Shown here: piece after piece, positions 18,017-29,254 of the stretch
Layout: each line of letters begins with the position of its first letter
Numbering within the stretch: position 1 is the stretch's first letter
Assembly: GCF_014486695.1 (NCBI RefSeq)
Contig: NZ_JACTAB010000008.1
Location: 42,166-106,165 of the forward strand
Origin: Flavobacterium buctense
GTDB taxonomy: Bacteria > Bacteroidota > Bacteroidia > Flavobacteriales > Flavobacteriaceae
Reading direction: 5' to 3'
DNA: 64,000 nt
Notes under the pieces: generated by a model
Seen by the model: only the letters and a program-made list of their open reading frames with translations
Database searches by the model: none
What the model was told of the DNA's origin: nothing
Program-made: the position numbers and the translations under genes

Positions 18017-21000
18017 ATGAAAAACAATTACAAAACCCTAAACAATGCTTGTTTGACAAGATACTTTGAAATAAAAAAAATACTTTTCTCACTTCTTATA
18101 TTAATCGCTAGTCATACCGCTTTTTCACAAGTCACAATTACTAAACCCAACTTATCCATAAGTGTTTGTTCAGGATATCCCTCAAGTTACAACTCTTTAG
18201 GAAACATTGTAATCACTGAAACTGCCAATGGAAATTTTGCTACCGGAACTAATGTTGTTATCGATTTGGTTGCTCCAACAAACTTTGAATTCTTGGCCGG
18301 AACCGGAACCGTCACTTATGCTGCCGGCAATAATATTACTGCTGCAGCTATATCTGTTACTGCCAACACCATATCCATAACTTACACTGTTGGAAATACC
18401 AACAAGGGAGATACTATGACAATAAGTGGTATCCAAGTAAGAGCCACAAATACCGCAAGTACAGGAAATATCACAAGAAACACCTCCAGAACGGGAGTTA
18501 CTCATGGCACTATAAACGGATTAATAAACGGTACAACAGTTACAAACACTTTGACATCTGTGACCGGAACCGCACCTTCAACAGCTTTAGCCGGAACCGA
18601 CCAAAATCTGAGTGCCTGTTCGACTTCAACAACACTATCTGGAAACACACCCGGCATTGGAACGGGAAGTTGGTCAGTAATATCGGGTACGGCATCAATA
18701 ACAACTCCTAGCTCTCCAACTTCTACAGTAACCGGACTAGTTCTAGGAACATCGGCTACATTAAGATGGACTATTTCAAATGGTTCTTGTGCTAGTTCAT
18801 TTGATGATGTTATTATTACAACTTCTTTTGGTTCTAGTTGTTTGACTTATTGTACTGTTGGAGGAAACACTCCGGCAACCTCATATATTAGCAATGTTAC
18901 CCTCAATACTATAAATCAGAACAACACTGCTTGGAATGGTTATATCGACTATTATCCAAGTGTTTCTACTAATTTAATCCAATCCAATTCTTATACGATA
19001 AGTGTTACTATTTGGAATCAAACAACCTCACAAAAAAACATCTCTGCTTGGATTGATTGGAATTTAAACGGTGTTTTTGACGTTGCCACAGAAACAGTTC
19101 TATCAACCATATCAACAGTTGCTGCAGCACAAAGTGTTACTCTTTCTAATACTTTCACTGTTCCGGGAACCGCTGTGGTAGATTTGTCTAGACTAAGAGT
19201 CGAATTGGCTTTTAATGCAGAAGGCGCAGCAGCTCCATGTAACACAAACACTTTGACGGATGCTCAAGATTACAAAATTAATGTTCAAGACATTTTACCT
19301 TGTACAACACCTTCAGTTCAAGCTACTAATTTGATTTTAACGCCAGGTGGAACCTCAATTTTAGGTACGTTTACCGCCGCTTCTCCGGCACCCAATAATT
19401 ACTTAATCATTGTAAATACAACCGGCACAATTCCAACTCCCGTAAATGGAACTTCATATACTATTGGAGGAACAGTCGGAGCAGGAAATACTGTTGTCGA
19501 TATTGACAGCGATACTACGTTTACGGCAACAGGATTAACTATTAGTACTCAATACTATTTCTTTATTTTCTCCTTTAACTCATCATGTATTGGCGGACCG
19601 TTATTTCTAAATACATCTCCGCTGAGCGGAAACACTACTACATTATCTACAAATTATTGTATTCCTACCGGAAACTTAAACTGTACAACCAATGGAGACT
19701 ATATTGCCAATGTAACTTTGAATACCTTGGTTAACAATACAACTTGTTCTTCAGCTGGCTATACCAATTACCCTCCAACGGGGACGCAAACAACAACTGT
19801 TACTCGAGGAAACACCTATAATTTAAGTGTTGGTACCGGAATTGGAAATAAAAAGCACGGATTGGCTGCATGGATTGATTTTAACCAAAACCAAGTTTTT
19901 GATGCGGCCGAATATTTCACTTTTGGAAATGGCGTAATTGCTAATTCAATCAATACTATTGCCGTTGCAATACCTGCTGGCGCTACATTAGGGACCACCA
20001 GAATGAGAATTAGATATGGCAGACAAACAAATGTTTCTTCAACATCAAGTTGTACCATGGCAGGAACTTTCGGTGAAACAGAGGATTATACTATTACCAT
20101 AATTGACCCCATTGTATGTATTGCTCCGTTTACACAACCTACGGCACTAATACTTAACTCTACCGGAACTACAATAAATGGTAGTTTCACCGCTCCAAGT
20201 CCGGCTCCTAATAATTATTTGGTTGTTATCAATACTACCGGCACAACTCCAACTCCGGTAAATGGAACATCCTATACTGTCGGAGGAACTGTCGGTGTCG
20301 GAAATACGGTAATTGACAATGATTCCAATGTTACTTTTTTAGCCTCGGGATTAACAACTACTACAACCTATTACATCTTTGTTTTTGCTTATAATTCGGC
20401 TTGTACCGGTGGACCGACATACAATACAACAACTCCTTTAAATGGATCTATCTCCACCATAACCTCTAATTATTGTATTCCATCTGTAACTACCGGCAGA
20501 GAGGATGATAATTATTTAACTGAGGTAAGTTTTATCGGAACATTAAACGATGTTTCTAACTATTCTACATTTTCATCCGCTCCTTTAGGCTATCAAGATT
20601 TTACCACTTTGACCAATTTATCTCGACAAGCCCAAGGTGAAGGTGTCAATGTGAGTATCCAAGCACTCTTTTCTTCATTTACAAAAGCATGGGTTGATTG
20701 GAACAAAGATGGAACTTTTGACAATACAACAGAAATAGTATATAACTCAGGAACCATTTCAACAGGCTCAACCACCTTTGGTTTTATTATTCCTCCGGGT
20801 CAAGCTTTAGGAAATTACAGAATCCGTATCCGAGTAGACCTCAATGGAGGCGGAGGATCAACAACATTTACCCCATGTGGCAACCTTGTTAACGGAGGCG
20901 AAACTGAAGATTATTTATTTACTGTAGTAGCTAGTTGCAATGCTGCCATAAATACTATCACCGATGGAAAATCTTGCGGTCCGGGCACTGTTAATCTAGA

Positions 21001-23752
21001 AGCCACCAGTTCAATAGTGGTTCCAGCTGTAACTGAATTTAGATGGTATTCCACTCCAACCGGATCAACACTTGTTGCCACTACACCAACAGGAACTTGG
21101 ACTACTCCATCAATATCCACCACAACAACTTACTATGTTACAGCATACAATGGTTGTGAATCGCTAACAAGAACAGCAGTAACAGCAACTATTAGTCCTA
21201 TACCAACGGTTACTTTTTTACCGGCTAATCCAACTTCTTGTGGTGAAGATGTTGGAGTTGAATTATCAGCTTCCGGTGATGTAGAAGAAGTCCATCTAAT
21301 TGATGAAACATTTGACTCAGGATTAGGCACATTTACCAACACAAACATTACTTCAAGTGTTCGAAATCTTGATACCCAATGGCAAAATAGAACCAGCACT
21401 TATATTCCCGTAGCCATTTCAGGAGTAAACACCTGGTATCCTGCAGTTTCCTCCGGCATAAACGGTAACGGATTTGCAATGGCTACTTCAGATTTTGCCA
21501 ATGCTATCCCTTATGTACAAAATCAAATTGCTTCAGCAACTGTAAGCACGATAAACTTTACCAGTTTAACATTAAGTCTTAGACTATTTTACTCCAGATA
21601 TTTTGTCGATGGAGCATTTTTAGCTGATGAATATGTAACTATTGATGTTTCTACAAACAATGGTGCGAGTTGGATAGAAATAAAACGCTTTACTGAAGAT
21701 GTGGGCATCGGAACAAAATTTGAAACTTTAACATATGATTTATCTTCTTATGTTGGAGTAAGTCAATTAAAAGTAAGAGTAAGATATTACAACAACAATT
21801 GGTGTGATGGTATTGCAGTAGATGACATTCAATTATTTGGTAACAGACCTAATGTAAACCTAAATTGGACAACAACAATTCCTGCATTTACAGATGCTGC
21901 ATGTACCATTGCCTATGATCCTTTAACAACTGCACCCGTTATTTATGTAAAGCCAACCTTAGCGCAATTAGAACTTTCTAGTTTTAGTTTTACGGCTAAT
22001 GCCGTTTTAGACAATGGTTGCATTACCTCACAAGTCATCACTGTAACCAACAAATCTAAAGTGTGGCAAGGCGGTGAAGTTGGCTCAGAAACCCAATGGG
22101 AAAATGCAGCCAATTGGAAACCAAACGGAGTTCCCGACGCCAACAGTTGTATTATCATCCCTGATACTACCTTCAACCCCATCATTTCCGGAACAAATTA
22201 CGATGCTTTTGGCAAAAATATCAATGTAAAAAGCGGCGGAATTTTAACCGTTAATACCAACAATAATATCACTATAACCGATGAAGTAATAGTGAAATCC
22301 GGAGGACTATTTGACCTTAAAAATAGTGCTAGTTTAATTCAAATTAATGATGCTGCCATCAATAATGGATTTATAAAAATGACACGAACAACAAGGCCAA
22401 TGACACGTTGGGGTTATGTTTATTGGGGTACACCGGTAGCAGAAAATATTTTTGGCCAAATTCCAAGTCAATTTGATTTAAAATACAGATGGCAATCCGG
22501 CACTTCAGATGGTGCTTGGATGAGTTTGTCCAGTGTTTCACCGGGTCAAGGTTTTATAACTCGCGTTAGTAATATAGCCCCATTTAGTTCAGGAACCGGA
22601 ACCATAGATTTTGTTTTTGAAGGCACTCCCGGAAATGGCGTAATTACTGTTCCGGTGGATAGTTTTGACGGTAGTTCAACTGTTCCGGGCAATACAGTCT
22701 TGCTTTCAAACCCTTATCCTAGTGCCCTTGATGGTGAGAAGTTTTTAAAATATGGTATATCGCCAACAAGCCTTCCTGAAAACAACTCAGAGTTAGGAGG
22801 AACTTTATTCTTTTGGACATCGGTAACACTATACAACGGTTTTGGACCCTACAATGTTTTGGATTACGGCAGTTGGAACCTTTCCGGTGGTGTTGGAACC
22901 GCTCCATCAACAGACCCTTCAAATGTAAGTTTGAAACCAACCGGGAAAATTGCGGCTGGTCAAGGTTTCTTTGCTCAACTTTATGGCGATGGCAATATTA
23001 CCTTTAATAATAACATGCGTTTAACGAATAATAACAACCAATTTTTTAGAGGATTAAACAACACTATAACAGATTCAGAAACCAACTCAGGAAATAATAG
23101 AATTTGGCTAAATATCTACAGTGATACAACATTCCGACAAATGATGGTCAACTACAAAGCAGAAGCCACCAATGGCCTTGACACCTATTATGACGGAGTT
23201 TGCTTTACAAATAATGAAGTAAACTTGTATTCTATATTGAACGATAAGAAATTAGCTATTCAAGGAAGAGGCCTGCCATTTAATGAAAATGATGTAGTGC
23301 CTTTGGGATATAAGGTAACTAATCCGGGAATTTATTCGATAGCTGTAGATGAATTAGACGGCTTATTCCTGGGCGACCAAACCATTTATTTAAGAGACAA
23401 TCTTCTTTCTATTGACCACAATATTAAGCAAAGCCCTTACACCTTTAATGCTATAGCAGGAACTTTTGAAAATCGATTCGAAATAGTTTATGTTACCAAT
23501 GCCTTAGAGGTGAACCATCCGGATAACAGCAATACTTTTGCAACGATTTCCAACAACACTATTAAAGTGAAATCGAATGAATTTATCCAAACGATAAAAA
23601 TCTATGATGTCTCAGGTAAGTTGATCAACCAATACAATTTGGCGAATGCTTCGAAACAACTTTCAGATAATTTCAGCTATCCTAACGGAATTTATATAGC
23701 TGAAATAACACTCGAAAATGATGTGGTAGTTAAAAAGAAATTGATTCATTAA
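18017..23752 (+). CDS. Giant T9SS-secreted protein with three GEVED-type units, type A sorting domain
   Basis: 1911 residues. A signal peptide (core [13 protein letters not shown]) is followed by a beta-rich N-domain. Three GEVED-type domains follow, each with an AW(I/V)D(W/F)N...FD loop and a closing (G/T)xxxDY motif. Their loop Trp residues lie at nt 19049, 19871 and 20690, so the repeat period is 274 and 273 residues. Between them are two fibronectin-like segments that are nearly identical (SPAPNNYL ... [10 protein letters not shown]). Next come an Ig-like segment, a domain with [18 protein letters not shown] and AVDDIQLF resembling MAM or jelly-roll folds, then the NPYPSALD module shared with the upstream gene (about 1348-1825) and the type A C-terminal domain (about 1838-1911). 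Probably a cell-surface or released adhesin; no enzyme motif was recognised. Confidence 0.88.
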   Translation: MKNNYKTLNNACLTRYFEIKKILFSLLILIASHTAFSQVTITKPNLSISVCSGYPSSYNSLGNIVITETANGNFATGTNVVIDLVAPTNFEFLAGTGTVTYAAGNNITAAAISVTANTISITYTVGNTNKGDTMTISGIQVRATNTASTGNITRNTSRTGVTHGTINGLINGTTVTNTLTSVTGTAPSTALAGTDQNLSACSTSTTLSGNTPGIGTGSWSVISGTASITTPSSPTSTVTGLVLGTSATLRWTISNGSCASSFDDVIITTSFGSSCLTYCTVGGNTPATSYISNVTLNTINQNNTAWNGYIDYYPSVSTNLIQSNSYTISVTIWNQTTSQKNISAWIDWNLNGVFDVATETVLSTISTVAAAQSVTLSNTFTVPGTAVVDLSRLRVELAFNAEGAAAPCNTNTLTDAQDYKINVQDILPCTTPSVQATNLILTPGGTSILGTFTAASPAPNNYLIIVNTTGTIPTPVNGTSYTIGGTVGAGNTVVDIDSDTTFTATGLTISTQYYFFIFSFNSSCIGGPLFLNTSPLSGNTTTLSTNYCIPTGNLNCTTNGDYIANVTLNTLVNNTTCSSAGYTNYPPTGTQTTTVTRGNTYNLSVGTGIGNKKHGLAAWIDFNQNQVFDAAEYFTFGNGVIANSINTIAVAIPAGATLGTTRMRIRYGRQTNVSSTSSCTMAGTFGETEDYTITIIDPIVCIAPFTQPTALILNSTGTTINGSFTAPSPAPNNYLVVINTTGTTPTPVNGTSYTVGGTVGVGNTVIDNDSNVTFLASGLTTTTTYYIFVFAYNSACTGGPTYNTTTPLNGSISTITSNYCIPSVTTGREDDNYLTEVSFIGTLNDVSNYSTFSSAPLGYQDFTTLTNLSRQAQGEGVNVSIQALFSSFTKAWVDWNKDGTFDNTTEIVYNSGTISTGSTTFGFIIPPGQALGNYRIRIRVDLNGGGGSTTFTPCGNLVNGGETEDYLFTVVASCNAAINTITDGKSCGPGTVNLEATSSIVVPAVTEFRWYSTPTGSTLVATTPTGTWTTPSISTTTTYYVTAYNGCESLTRTAVTATISPIPTVTFLPANPTSCGEDVGVELSASGDVEEVHLIDETFDSGLGTFTNTNITSSVRNLDTQWQNRTSTYIPVAISGVNTWYPAVSSGINGNGFAMATSDFANAIPYVQNQIASATVSTINFTSLTLSLRLFYSRYFVDGAFLADEYVTIDVSTNNGASWIEIKRFTEDVGIGTKFETLTYDLSSYVGVSQLKVRVRYYNNNWCDGIAVDDIQLFGNRPNVNLNWTTTIPAFTDAACTIAYDPLTTAPVIYVKPTLAQLELSSFSFTANAVLDNGCITSQVITVTNKSKVWQGGEVGSETQWENAANWKPNGVPDANSCIIIPDTTFNPIISGTNYDAFGKNINVKSGGILTVNTNNNITITDEVIVKSGGLFDLKNSASLIQINDAAINNGFIKMTRTTRPMTRWGYVYWGTPVAENIFGQIPSQFDLKYRWQSGTSDGAWMSLSSVSPGQGFITRVSNIAPFSSGTGTIDFVFEGTPGNGVITVPVDSFDGSSTVPGNTVLLSNPYPSALDGEKFLKYGISPTSLPENNSELGGTLFFWTSVTLYNGFGPYNVLDYGSWNLSGGVGTAPSTDPSNVSLKPTGKIAAGQGFFAQLYGDGNITFNNNMRLTNNNNQFFRGLNNTITDSETNSGNNRIWLNIYSDTTFRQMMVNYKAEATNGLDTYYDGVCFTNNEVNLYSILNDKKLAIQGRGLPFNENDVVPLGYKVTNPGIYSIAVDELDGLFLGDQTIYLRDNLLSIDHNIKQSPYTFNAIAGTFENRFEIVYVTNALEVNHPDNSNTFATISNNTIKVKSNEFIQTIKIYDVSGKLINQYNLANASKQLSDNFSYPNGIYIAEITLENDVVVKKKLIH

Positions 23753-23776
23753 AAACACTTATTTAACTCCATAAAA

Positions 23777-23810
23777 AAAACGTCCCAATTACTCGGGACG
23801 TTTTTTTTTA
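23777..23810. terminator. Bidirectional intrinsic terminator between convergent genes
   Basis: 10-bp stem AAAACGTCCC / GGGACGTTTT (23777-23786 with 23795-23804), loop of 8 nt, A tract before and T tract after, so it can stop transcripts from both sides. Confidence 0.92.
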
Positions 23811-23825
23811 TAAACTAAGATGGAA

Positions 23826-25976
23826 TTATTTTACCAAAGTCATTTCGTCTACGATATGCTTAGCACCTGAGAAATTCTCAATTACCCATAAAACGTAACG
23901 AATATCAACATTAATAGTTCTTTGTAATTTACTATCAAAGATAACATCACCGGCCATTGCTTCAATGTTTCCATCGAATGCCAAACCGATTAACTCACCT
24001 TTACCGTTCAATACTGGCGAACCTGAATTTCCTCCGGTGATATCATTATCTGTCAGGAAATTCACGTGAAGACTTCCGTCTTTATCAGCAAACCTACCGT
24101 AGTTTTTAGCTTTGTTCATTTCCAATACTTTAACCGGTAGATCAAATTCTTGATCCCCTTTTTTGTATTTCTTAACTTGACCATCAAGCGTAGTGTAGTT
24201 GTTGATTTTAGCATCATTTCGTTTGTCAGCAGGTAACGAACGTACTTTTCCATAAGTCAAACGCAAGGTGGAGTTGGCATCCGGATATTTGATGGAACCA
24301 ATTTTTGATTCTCTCAAACCTTCTACCAACAAACGGAATGAAGCACTGTAATCATTTTGTGCTTTAGTAATTTCGTCTGATTTTGAGTTGAAATGAGTAA
24401 TCATATCATTAGAAAGCACATACAACGGATCGTTTTCTAAAGCACCTTGACTTGGAATAACCAAGAAAGCTTTGATTCTGTCCAAAGAGGTAAAAATACT
24501 CATGTCGAAAGCTGCATTTACATATTTAGTAAAGTCATTATTGTTTTCGTCACCAATCTTTTTAACAGAAGGTGCAATGGCATATCCTGTTGATTTGGTA
24601 GCATATACTTTCAATTGTGCTGCTAATAAATCTCTTTCTGCCGGTATGTGCAATTCTTTATACATTTCCGTTGCCATTTCCTCAAGAGCAGGTGCCATTT
24701 GAGCGCGTTTGGCGGCATCCGCTTTGACATAAGTATCTAATTGTCTTCCTAAAGTTCTTCCTATTGTTCCGAAAGAAGTTGTTCTAAACAATTGGGTTAA
24801 ATAATTATCGTGTCTTGACTTTTCGTTGGTCAATGCATAAAACTTATTAATATTTGATACAACGTTTCCATACTTAGCTTTATTCGCTGGTTTGTTAGCC
24901 CATTTATCAAACTTTGCCTCTTGAGCTGCTTTCGTTTTGGCGGTACCAAATTTAGTCAAAGCATCAATCATCCCTTGACGGTTTTTCCAGTAGTTGGCTG
25001 TTGAAGCATATTTTGAAGCATAAACCAAGTTCAAAGCATCACTTTGGTCCATGTATTTTTTCATGTTGTCCATTCCGGTTTTGGCACCTTCAACCCAAGC
25101 AGGATAAGCAAATTTTACATTTTGCTCAATTCCGCTAGCCGGCATCCATCGGTTTGTTCTACCAGGATAACCTAAAATCATAGCAAAATCATTTTCTTTT
25201 ACACCGCTGATATTCACTGGTAAATAATGTTTTGGTTGTAACGGTACATTATTTTCTGAATAGTCAGCCGGATTTCCGTCTTTATCAGCATAAACTCTAA
25301 ACATAGAGAAATCGGCAGTATGACGTGGCCATTCCCAATTATCAGTATCACCACCAAATTTTCCTAAACTTTCAGGTGGTGTTCCTACTAAACGAACGTC
25401 TTTATAATCTTGGTAAACAAAATAGTAATATTCATTACCTTGGAAAAAAGGTCGAACAGAAACCGTGTATTTTCCACCGGCATTGTTTTCTTTTTCAATT
25501 TTAGCGATTTCAGCATTAATGGCTTTCTCTCTGTCAGCTTCGCTCATTCCCGGAGTTACAACTGCCAAAATACGCTTGGTACAGTCATCCATTCTTACGA
25601 AGAAACGAACAAACAAACTTGCCGGTTTAATTTCCGCTTTTCTACTTTCTGCCCAAAAACCGTCTTTCAACAAGTTTTTCTCAGCAGTAGATAATTCCGC
25701 AATGGCATCATAACCACAGTGGTGATTGGTTAAGACCAAACCGTCTTTAGAAATGATTTCTGCAGTACAACCACCGTTGAATTGTACGATTGCATCTTTC
25801 AGACTGTGATTGTTGATACTGTAAATTTCTTCGGCTGTCAATTGCAAGCCCATTTTTTGCATGTCTCTGTGGTTCAATCTTTCGATAAACATCAAAAACC
25901 ACATTCCTTCGTCAGCTTTAACACTCGTTGGAACAAGCATAATGGCAGCAATCAAGGATAAAATAATTTTCTTCAT
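23826..25976 (-). CDS. S46-family dipeptidyl peptidase, DPP7-like
   Basis: 716 residues with a signal peptide (cleavage near VKA-DEGMW). A chymotrypsin-fold exopeptidase that removes dipeptides from peptides in the periplasm. The catalytic His lies in TNHHCGY (residues 85-86), Asp in the DTDNWEWPRHTADFSMFRVY region, and Ser651 in GGNSGSP. Eighteen residues after the Ser, in LAFDGN, there is Gly669. In characterised P. gingivalis DPP11 the residue at that offset is Arg673, which selects acidic P1 residues, while DPP7 enzymes have Gly and prefer hydrophobic P1 residues. The window protein is therefore DPP7-type. The gene is alone, converging on the giant gene. A degenerate -7 box lies about 90 nt upstream. 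Confidence 0.93.
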   Translation of the reverse strand: MKKIILSLIAAIMLVPTSVKADEGMWFLMFIERLNHRDMQKMGLQLTAEEIYSINNHSLKDAIVQFNGGCTAEIISKDGLVLTNHHCGYDAIAELSTAEKNLLKDGFWAESRKAEIKPASLFVRFFVRMDDCTKRILAVVTPGMSEADREKAINAEIAKIEKENNAGGKYTVSVRPFFQGNEYYYFVYQDYKDVRLVGTPPESLGKFGGDTDNWEWPRHTADFSMFRVYADKDGNPADYSENNVPLQPKHYLPVNISGVKENDFAMILGYPGRTNRWMPASGIEQNVKFAYPAWVEGAKTGMDNMKKYMDQSDALNLVYASKYASTANYWKNRQGMIDALTKFGTAKTKAAQEAKFDKWANKPANKAKYGNVVSNINKFYALTNEKSRHDNYLTQLFRTTSFGTIGRTLGRQLDTYVKADAAKRAQMAPALEEMATEMYKELHIPAERDLLAAQLKVYATKSTGYAIAPSVKKIGDENNNDFTKYVNAAFDMSIFTSLDRIKAFLVIPSQGALENDPLYVLSNDMITHFNSKSDEITKAQNDYSASFRLLVEGLRESKIGSIKYPDANSTLRLTYGKVRSLPADKRNDAKINNYTTLDGQVKKYKKGDQEFDLPVKVLEMNKAKNYGRFADKDGSLHVNFLTDNDITGGNSGSPVLNGKGELIGLAFDGNIEAMAGDVIFDSKLQRTINVDIRYVLWVIENFSGAKHIVDEMTLVK

Positions 25977-26061
25977 TGTTATGTTATAAAAGTTAATAGT
26001 TTGAATGTTAGAAATCTATCTGACAAAATTGTTGTTAAATCAAATAGTCTAAAAACGTTTG

Positions 26062-26069
26062 CGAAGATA
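26062..26069 (-). promoter_or_regulatory. Possible -7 element of the S46 peptidase gene (TATCTTCG)
   Basis: One mismatch from TAnnTTTG on the minus strand, followed by a leader of about 80 nt. Weak call. Confidence 0.3.
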
Positions 26070-26147
26070 CTTTTTTTTGTTAATTAAGGATAAAAACTTC
26101 AAAGAAAACTATAACGTTTTAGTGAATTTTAACTTAATTTTTAGAAA

Positions 26148-26176
26148 TAAAAAAAGCTATCTGTATGGATAGCTTT
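26148..26176 (-). terminator. Intrinsic terminator of the hpt-adk-obg block
   Basis: 9-bp stem AAAGCTATC / GATAGCTTT (26153-26161 with 26168-26176), loop TGTATG; read on the minus strand it is followed by a run of T. Lies just after the obg stop. Confidence 0.85.
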
Positions 26177-26195
26177 ATAAATATCAATTTTAACT

Positions 26196-27230
26196 TTAAA
26201 TCCCATGACTATTCTCGGGTTCATCAGCATCAACATTCAACATTTCCCACAACTTGTCTTTTAACTCTGTTAATCCTTGATTGGCTACCGAGGAAATAAA
26301 CATGTACGGGATTCCTTTGAAGTCTTTGTCTAATTGTTTGCGCATTTCCGCTTTTAATTCGTCGTCTAACATATCGCTTTTAGAAACGACAATTAAACGG
26401 TCTTTGTCTAGCATTTCAGGGTTGTAACGACGTAATTCGTCTAATAAAATCTCGTATTCCTTTTTGATATCATCGGCATCCGCGGGCACCAAAAATAGCA
26501 AGGTTGAGTTTCTTTCAATATGTCTTAAAAAGTAATGTCCTAAGCCTTTTCCTTCGGCTGCACCTTCAATAATTCCGGGAATATCAGCCATTACAAAAGA
26601 CTTGAATTCTCGGTAAGCAACGATTCCTAAATTGGGCTTCAAAGTCGTAAAAGGATAATCAGCAATTTTTGGCTTGGCTGAAGTCAGCACTGACAATAAT
26701 GTCGATTTTCCGGCATTGGGAAAACCTACTAAACCCACATCAGCTAAGACTTTCAACTCCAAAATCACATCCAATTCTTCAGCCGGCATTCCCGGTTGAG
26801 CATACCTTGGTGTTTGATTCGTTGAACTTCTAAAATGCCAGTTGCCTAAACCACCTTTTCCGCCTTTAATCAAAATTCTTTCTTCGCCGTGTTCAGTAAT
26901 TTCAAATAAAATCTCATCGGTTTCTTTATCGCGAACTACGGTTCCCAAAGGCACTTCGATTATTTTATCTTCCCCATCATGACCGGTACTGCGTGAACTT
27001 CCTCCATCACCACCATGTCCGGCTTTGACATGACGCGCAAATTTTAGGTGAAACAAAGTCCATAGACTTTTATTTCCTTTCAATATAATATGTCCGCCGC
27101 GACCACCATCTCCACCATCGGGTCCGCCTTTTTCAATAAATTTCTCTCGGTGTAGATGCGAAGAACCCTTTCCTCCTTTTCCGGAAGAAACATAAATTTT
27201 TACGTAGTCTACAAAGTTACCTTCAGTCAT
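26196..27230 (-). CDS. obg: GTPase Obg/CgtA
   Basis: 344 residues. The N-terminal glycine-rich Obg fold ([28 protein letters not shown]) is followed by the G domain with P-loop [11 protein letters not shown], switch region [11 protein letters not shown], Walker [10 protein letters not shown], NKxD-type SKSD and SSV motifs. Essential GTPase bound to the 50S ribosomal subunit, linked to ribosome assembly and stress response. The C-terminal OCT domain of B. subtilis Obg is absent, as is common in Bacteroidota. Downstream of the CNNM/CBS gene on the same strand (87-bp gap with a weak hairpin). Confidence 0.95.
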   Translation of the reverse strand: MTEGNFVDYVKIYVSSGKGGKGSSHLHREKFIEKGGPDGGDGGRGGHIILKGNKSLWTLFHLKFARHVKAGHGGDGGSSRSTGHDGEDKIIEVPLGTVVRDKETDEILFEITEHGEERILIKGGKGGLGNWHFRSSTNQTPRYAQPGMPAEELDVILELKVLADVGLVGFPNAGKSTLLSVLTSAKPKIADYPFTTLKPNLGIVAYREFKSFVMADIPGIIEGAAEGKGLGHYFLRHIERNSTLLFLVPADADDIKKEYEILLDELRRYNPEMLDKDRLIVVSKSDMLDDELKAEMRKQLDKDFKGIPYMFISSVANQGLTELKDKLWEMLNVDADEPENSHGI

Positions 27231-27272
27231 TTTTTCTTTTCTTTTATTATTTCCATTAAAACCAATGGCTAT

Positions 27273-27297
27273 AAAACCGAATGCCCACCGGACATTC
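27273..27297 (-). terminator. Weak hairpin between the CNNM/CBS gene and obg
   Basis: GAATG ... CATTC stem with inner CC/GG and a 3-nt loop (27279-27297); on the minus strand it is followed by GGTTTTAT. May attenuate rather than stop read-through into obg. Confidence 0.4.
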
Positions 27298-27317
27298 TCC
27301 TCTTAATATCAAATCAA

Positions 27318-28592
27318 CTATTCTTTTATCGCTTTCACAAGCACTTTATCAATCTTCACACCGTCCATATCGATGACTTCTAATACAAATTTGTTCCAAA
27401 TCAGTTTTTCACCTGTCTTTGGAATATTGCCTAATTCGGTCATGATTAAACCACTCAAAGTCGTTACATCATAATCGTTAATCAAGTCATCCATATCGAA
27501 ATACGTCAAGAAATCGTGTAACGAGTAATGACCGTCTACCAACCAAGTTCCGTCTTCACGAGCGATTAATTTGAATTCGTCTTCATAAAAATCGGCCGCA
27601 TCACCAACCAAAGCTTCTAAGATATCATTCAAAGTAATAATCCCTTGAAAAACGCCATATTCATCGGTTACTAAGGCATAATGCACTTTTGATTTTTTAA
27701 AATTCTCCAACGCTTTATAGGCTGAAGTGTGTTCAATTAAATATACCGGATCTTTGGTAATGGCCTTTAAATCGAAGGGGCCTTTTTCAAAACCGGCGAA
27801 TAAATCTTTGAGTAAAACAATACCTACTACGTCATCTAAATTCTCGTGACACACCGGATATACCGAATGCAATTCGTCTAACACTTTGGCTTTTAATTCT
27901 TCAATGGTATCGTCATAAGACAAATAAACAATCGACTTTCTATGCGTCATTAAAGAATTCACTTTTCTATCTCCAATGTGAAAAACACGCTCCACTATAT
28001 CTTGCTCAATTTCTTGAACTTCTCCACCTTCTGTTCCTTCTTTGATGATGGCCTTGATTTCTTCCTCAGTTACTTTGCCGTCGGCTGTGGGTTTAATTTT
28101 TAATATGTCTAGAATAAAATCCGTCGAAACCGTCAATAGCCAAATAAAAGGCATGGTCACTATCGAAACCATTTTCATCGGAACAGCTACGCCTTTGGCA
28201 ATCGCTTCCGGATAATTCAATCCAATTCTTTTAGGTAACAATTCGCCTAAAACCAATGAGAAAAAAGTCAAAATCACTACCACAATTCCAACGGAAAGCG
28301 AATGTGAATATGGCTTTAGAGTTTCAAAAGTTTCTACAAAAAGTTTTACATCTGAAGTGATTTTATCGCCTGAATAAATACCGGTTAAAATCCCAATTAA
28401 GGTAATTCCGATTTGTACTGTTGATAAAAATTTATTGGGTGAATTCGCCAAGTCTAAAGCGACTTTAGCATTCGTATTTCCTTTTTTAGCTGCGGTTTCC
28501 AAGCGGTTTTTACGGGCTGAAATCAAAGCGATTTCCGACATCGAAAAAACACCATTTAACAGGATTAAAAAAAGAATGATGAGTATCTCCAT
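27318..28592 (-). CDS. Haemolysin-family CNNM/CBS/CorC-HlyC membrane protein
   Basis: 424 residues. An N-terminal DUF21/CNNM domain has about four membrane segments (NGVFSMSEIALISARKNRLE, VGIVVVILTFFSLVLGELLPKR); the ELLPKR motif is typical. Two CBS domains (about residues 205-330) and a C-terminal CorC/HlyC transporter-associated domain (about 345-420, VDGHYSLHDFLTYF) follow. Family members are linked to magnesium or cobalt homeostasis; the haemolysin name is historical. The gliding protein GldE has the same architecture, but I see no evidence that this is GldE. Sits between adk and obg on the same strand. Confidence 0.9.
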   Translation of the reverse strand: MEILIILFLILLNGVFSMSEIALISARKNRLETAAKKGNTNAKVALDLANSPNKFLSTVQIGITLIGILTGIYSGDKITSDVKLFVETFETLKPYSHSLSVGIVVVILTFFSLVLGELLPKRIGLNYPEAIAKGVAVPMKMVSIVTMPFIWLLTVSTDFILDILKIKPTADGKVTEEEIKAIIKEGTEGGEVQEIEQDIVERVFHIGDRKVNSLMTHRKSIVYLSYDDTIEELKAKVLDELHSVYPVCHENLDDVVGIVLLKDLFAGFEKGPFDLKAITKDPVYLIEHTSAYKALENFKKSKVHYALVTDEYGVFQGIITLNDILEALVGDAADFYEDEFKLIAREDGTWLVDGHYSLHDFLTYFDMDDLINDYDVTTLSGLIMTELGNIPKTGEKLIWNKFVLEVIDMDGVKIDKVLVKAIKE

Positions 28593-28600
28593 TTTGTGTT

Positions 28601-28630
28601 ATCAGTTATAAGTTATGAGTTATGAGTATA
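28601..28630. repeat. Short-phrase intergenic array (AGTTATGAGTTATGAG type)
   Basis: Four near-repeats of AGTTATRAG between adk and the CNNM/CBS gene. Same phrase type at 29229-29250. Confidence 0.6.
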
Positions 28631-28652
28631 ACCTTCTAACCAAAAATTTCAA

Positions 28653-29225
28653 TTATAAATTGTCTATTACTTTGCTTAAACGTTCCGTTACTTCTTCGAT
28701 AGAGCCTATTCCGTTCACAGCGTAAAATTTGCCTTGAGCATTGTAATACTGCATCAAAGGTGCGGTTTTTTCATTGTATTCTTGGTATCGGTTGCGGATT
28801 TTTTCCTCATCCTGATCATCCGGTCGGCCTGAAGTTTTTCCTCTTTCCAATAATCGCTGTACTAAAATCTCATCATCGGCTTCTAAAGCTACGGTAGCCG
28901 TTATGTTTTGCTCTTTGGATTCTAAAAATTTATCCAGCGCTTCTGCTTGTGCAATAGTTCTCGGAAAACCGTCAAATAAAAAACCGGCTGAGTGTGGGTT
29001 TTTATCCACTTCGCTTTGCAACATTTGAATGGTCACTTCATCGGGAACCAAATCGCCTTTGTCCATAAAGGTTTTGGCTAATTGGCCTAATTCGGTGTCA
29101 TTTTTAATATTAAATCTGAAAATATCTCCTGTAGAAAGATGTGTCAAATTGTATTTTCCTTTTAAAAATTCAGCTTGTGTGCCTTTTCCTGCACCTGGTT
29201 TTCCGAAAAGAACGATGTTAATCAT
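28653..29225 (-). CDS. adk: Adenylate kinase, short form
   Basis: 190 residues. P-loop GKPGAGKGTQ at residues 8-17, NMP-binding STGDIFR, FDGFPRT, LID region beginning LLERGKTSGRPDD, then the C-terminal GSIEEV segment. Interconverts ATP + AMP and 2 ADP in the cytoplasm. The LID is the short type without a Cys4 zinc site. It follows hpt after 29 bp on the minus strand; hpt-adk-obg neighbours make a purine/GTP housekeeping block that is common in Flavobacteriia. Confidence 0.96.
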   Translation of the reverse strand: MINIVLFGKPGAGKGTQAEFLKGKYNLTHLSTGDIFRFNIKNDTELGQLAKTFMDKGDLVPDEVTIQMLQSEVDKNPHSAGFLFDGFPRTIAQAEALDKFLESKEQNITATVALEADDEILVQRLLERGKTSGRPDDQDEEKIRNRYQEYNEKTAPLMQYYNAQGKFYAVNGIGSIEEVTERLSKVIDNL

Positions 29226-29228
29226 TTT

Positions 29229-29250
29229 AGTAGTTATAAGTTATAAATTT
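29229..29250. repeat. Short-phrase intergenic array (AGTTATAAG type)
   Basis: Two phrases in the 29-bp gap between hpt and adk, resembling 28601-28630. Confidence 0.5.
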
Positions 29251-29254
29251 TAAT

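Noticed and set aside
12285..23007. Many antisense or out-of-frame ORFs inside the two giant genes
   Set aside because: They are low-complexity shadows caused by the Thr/Ser/Gly-rich repeats and lack any family motif.
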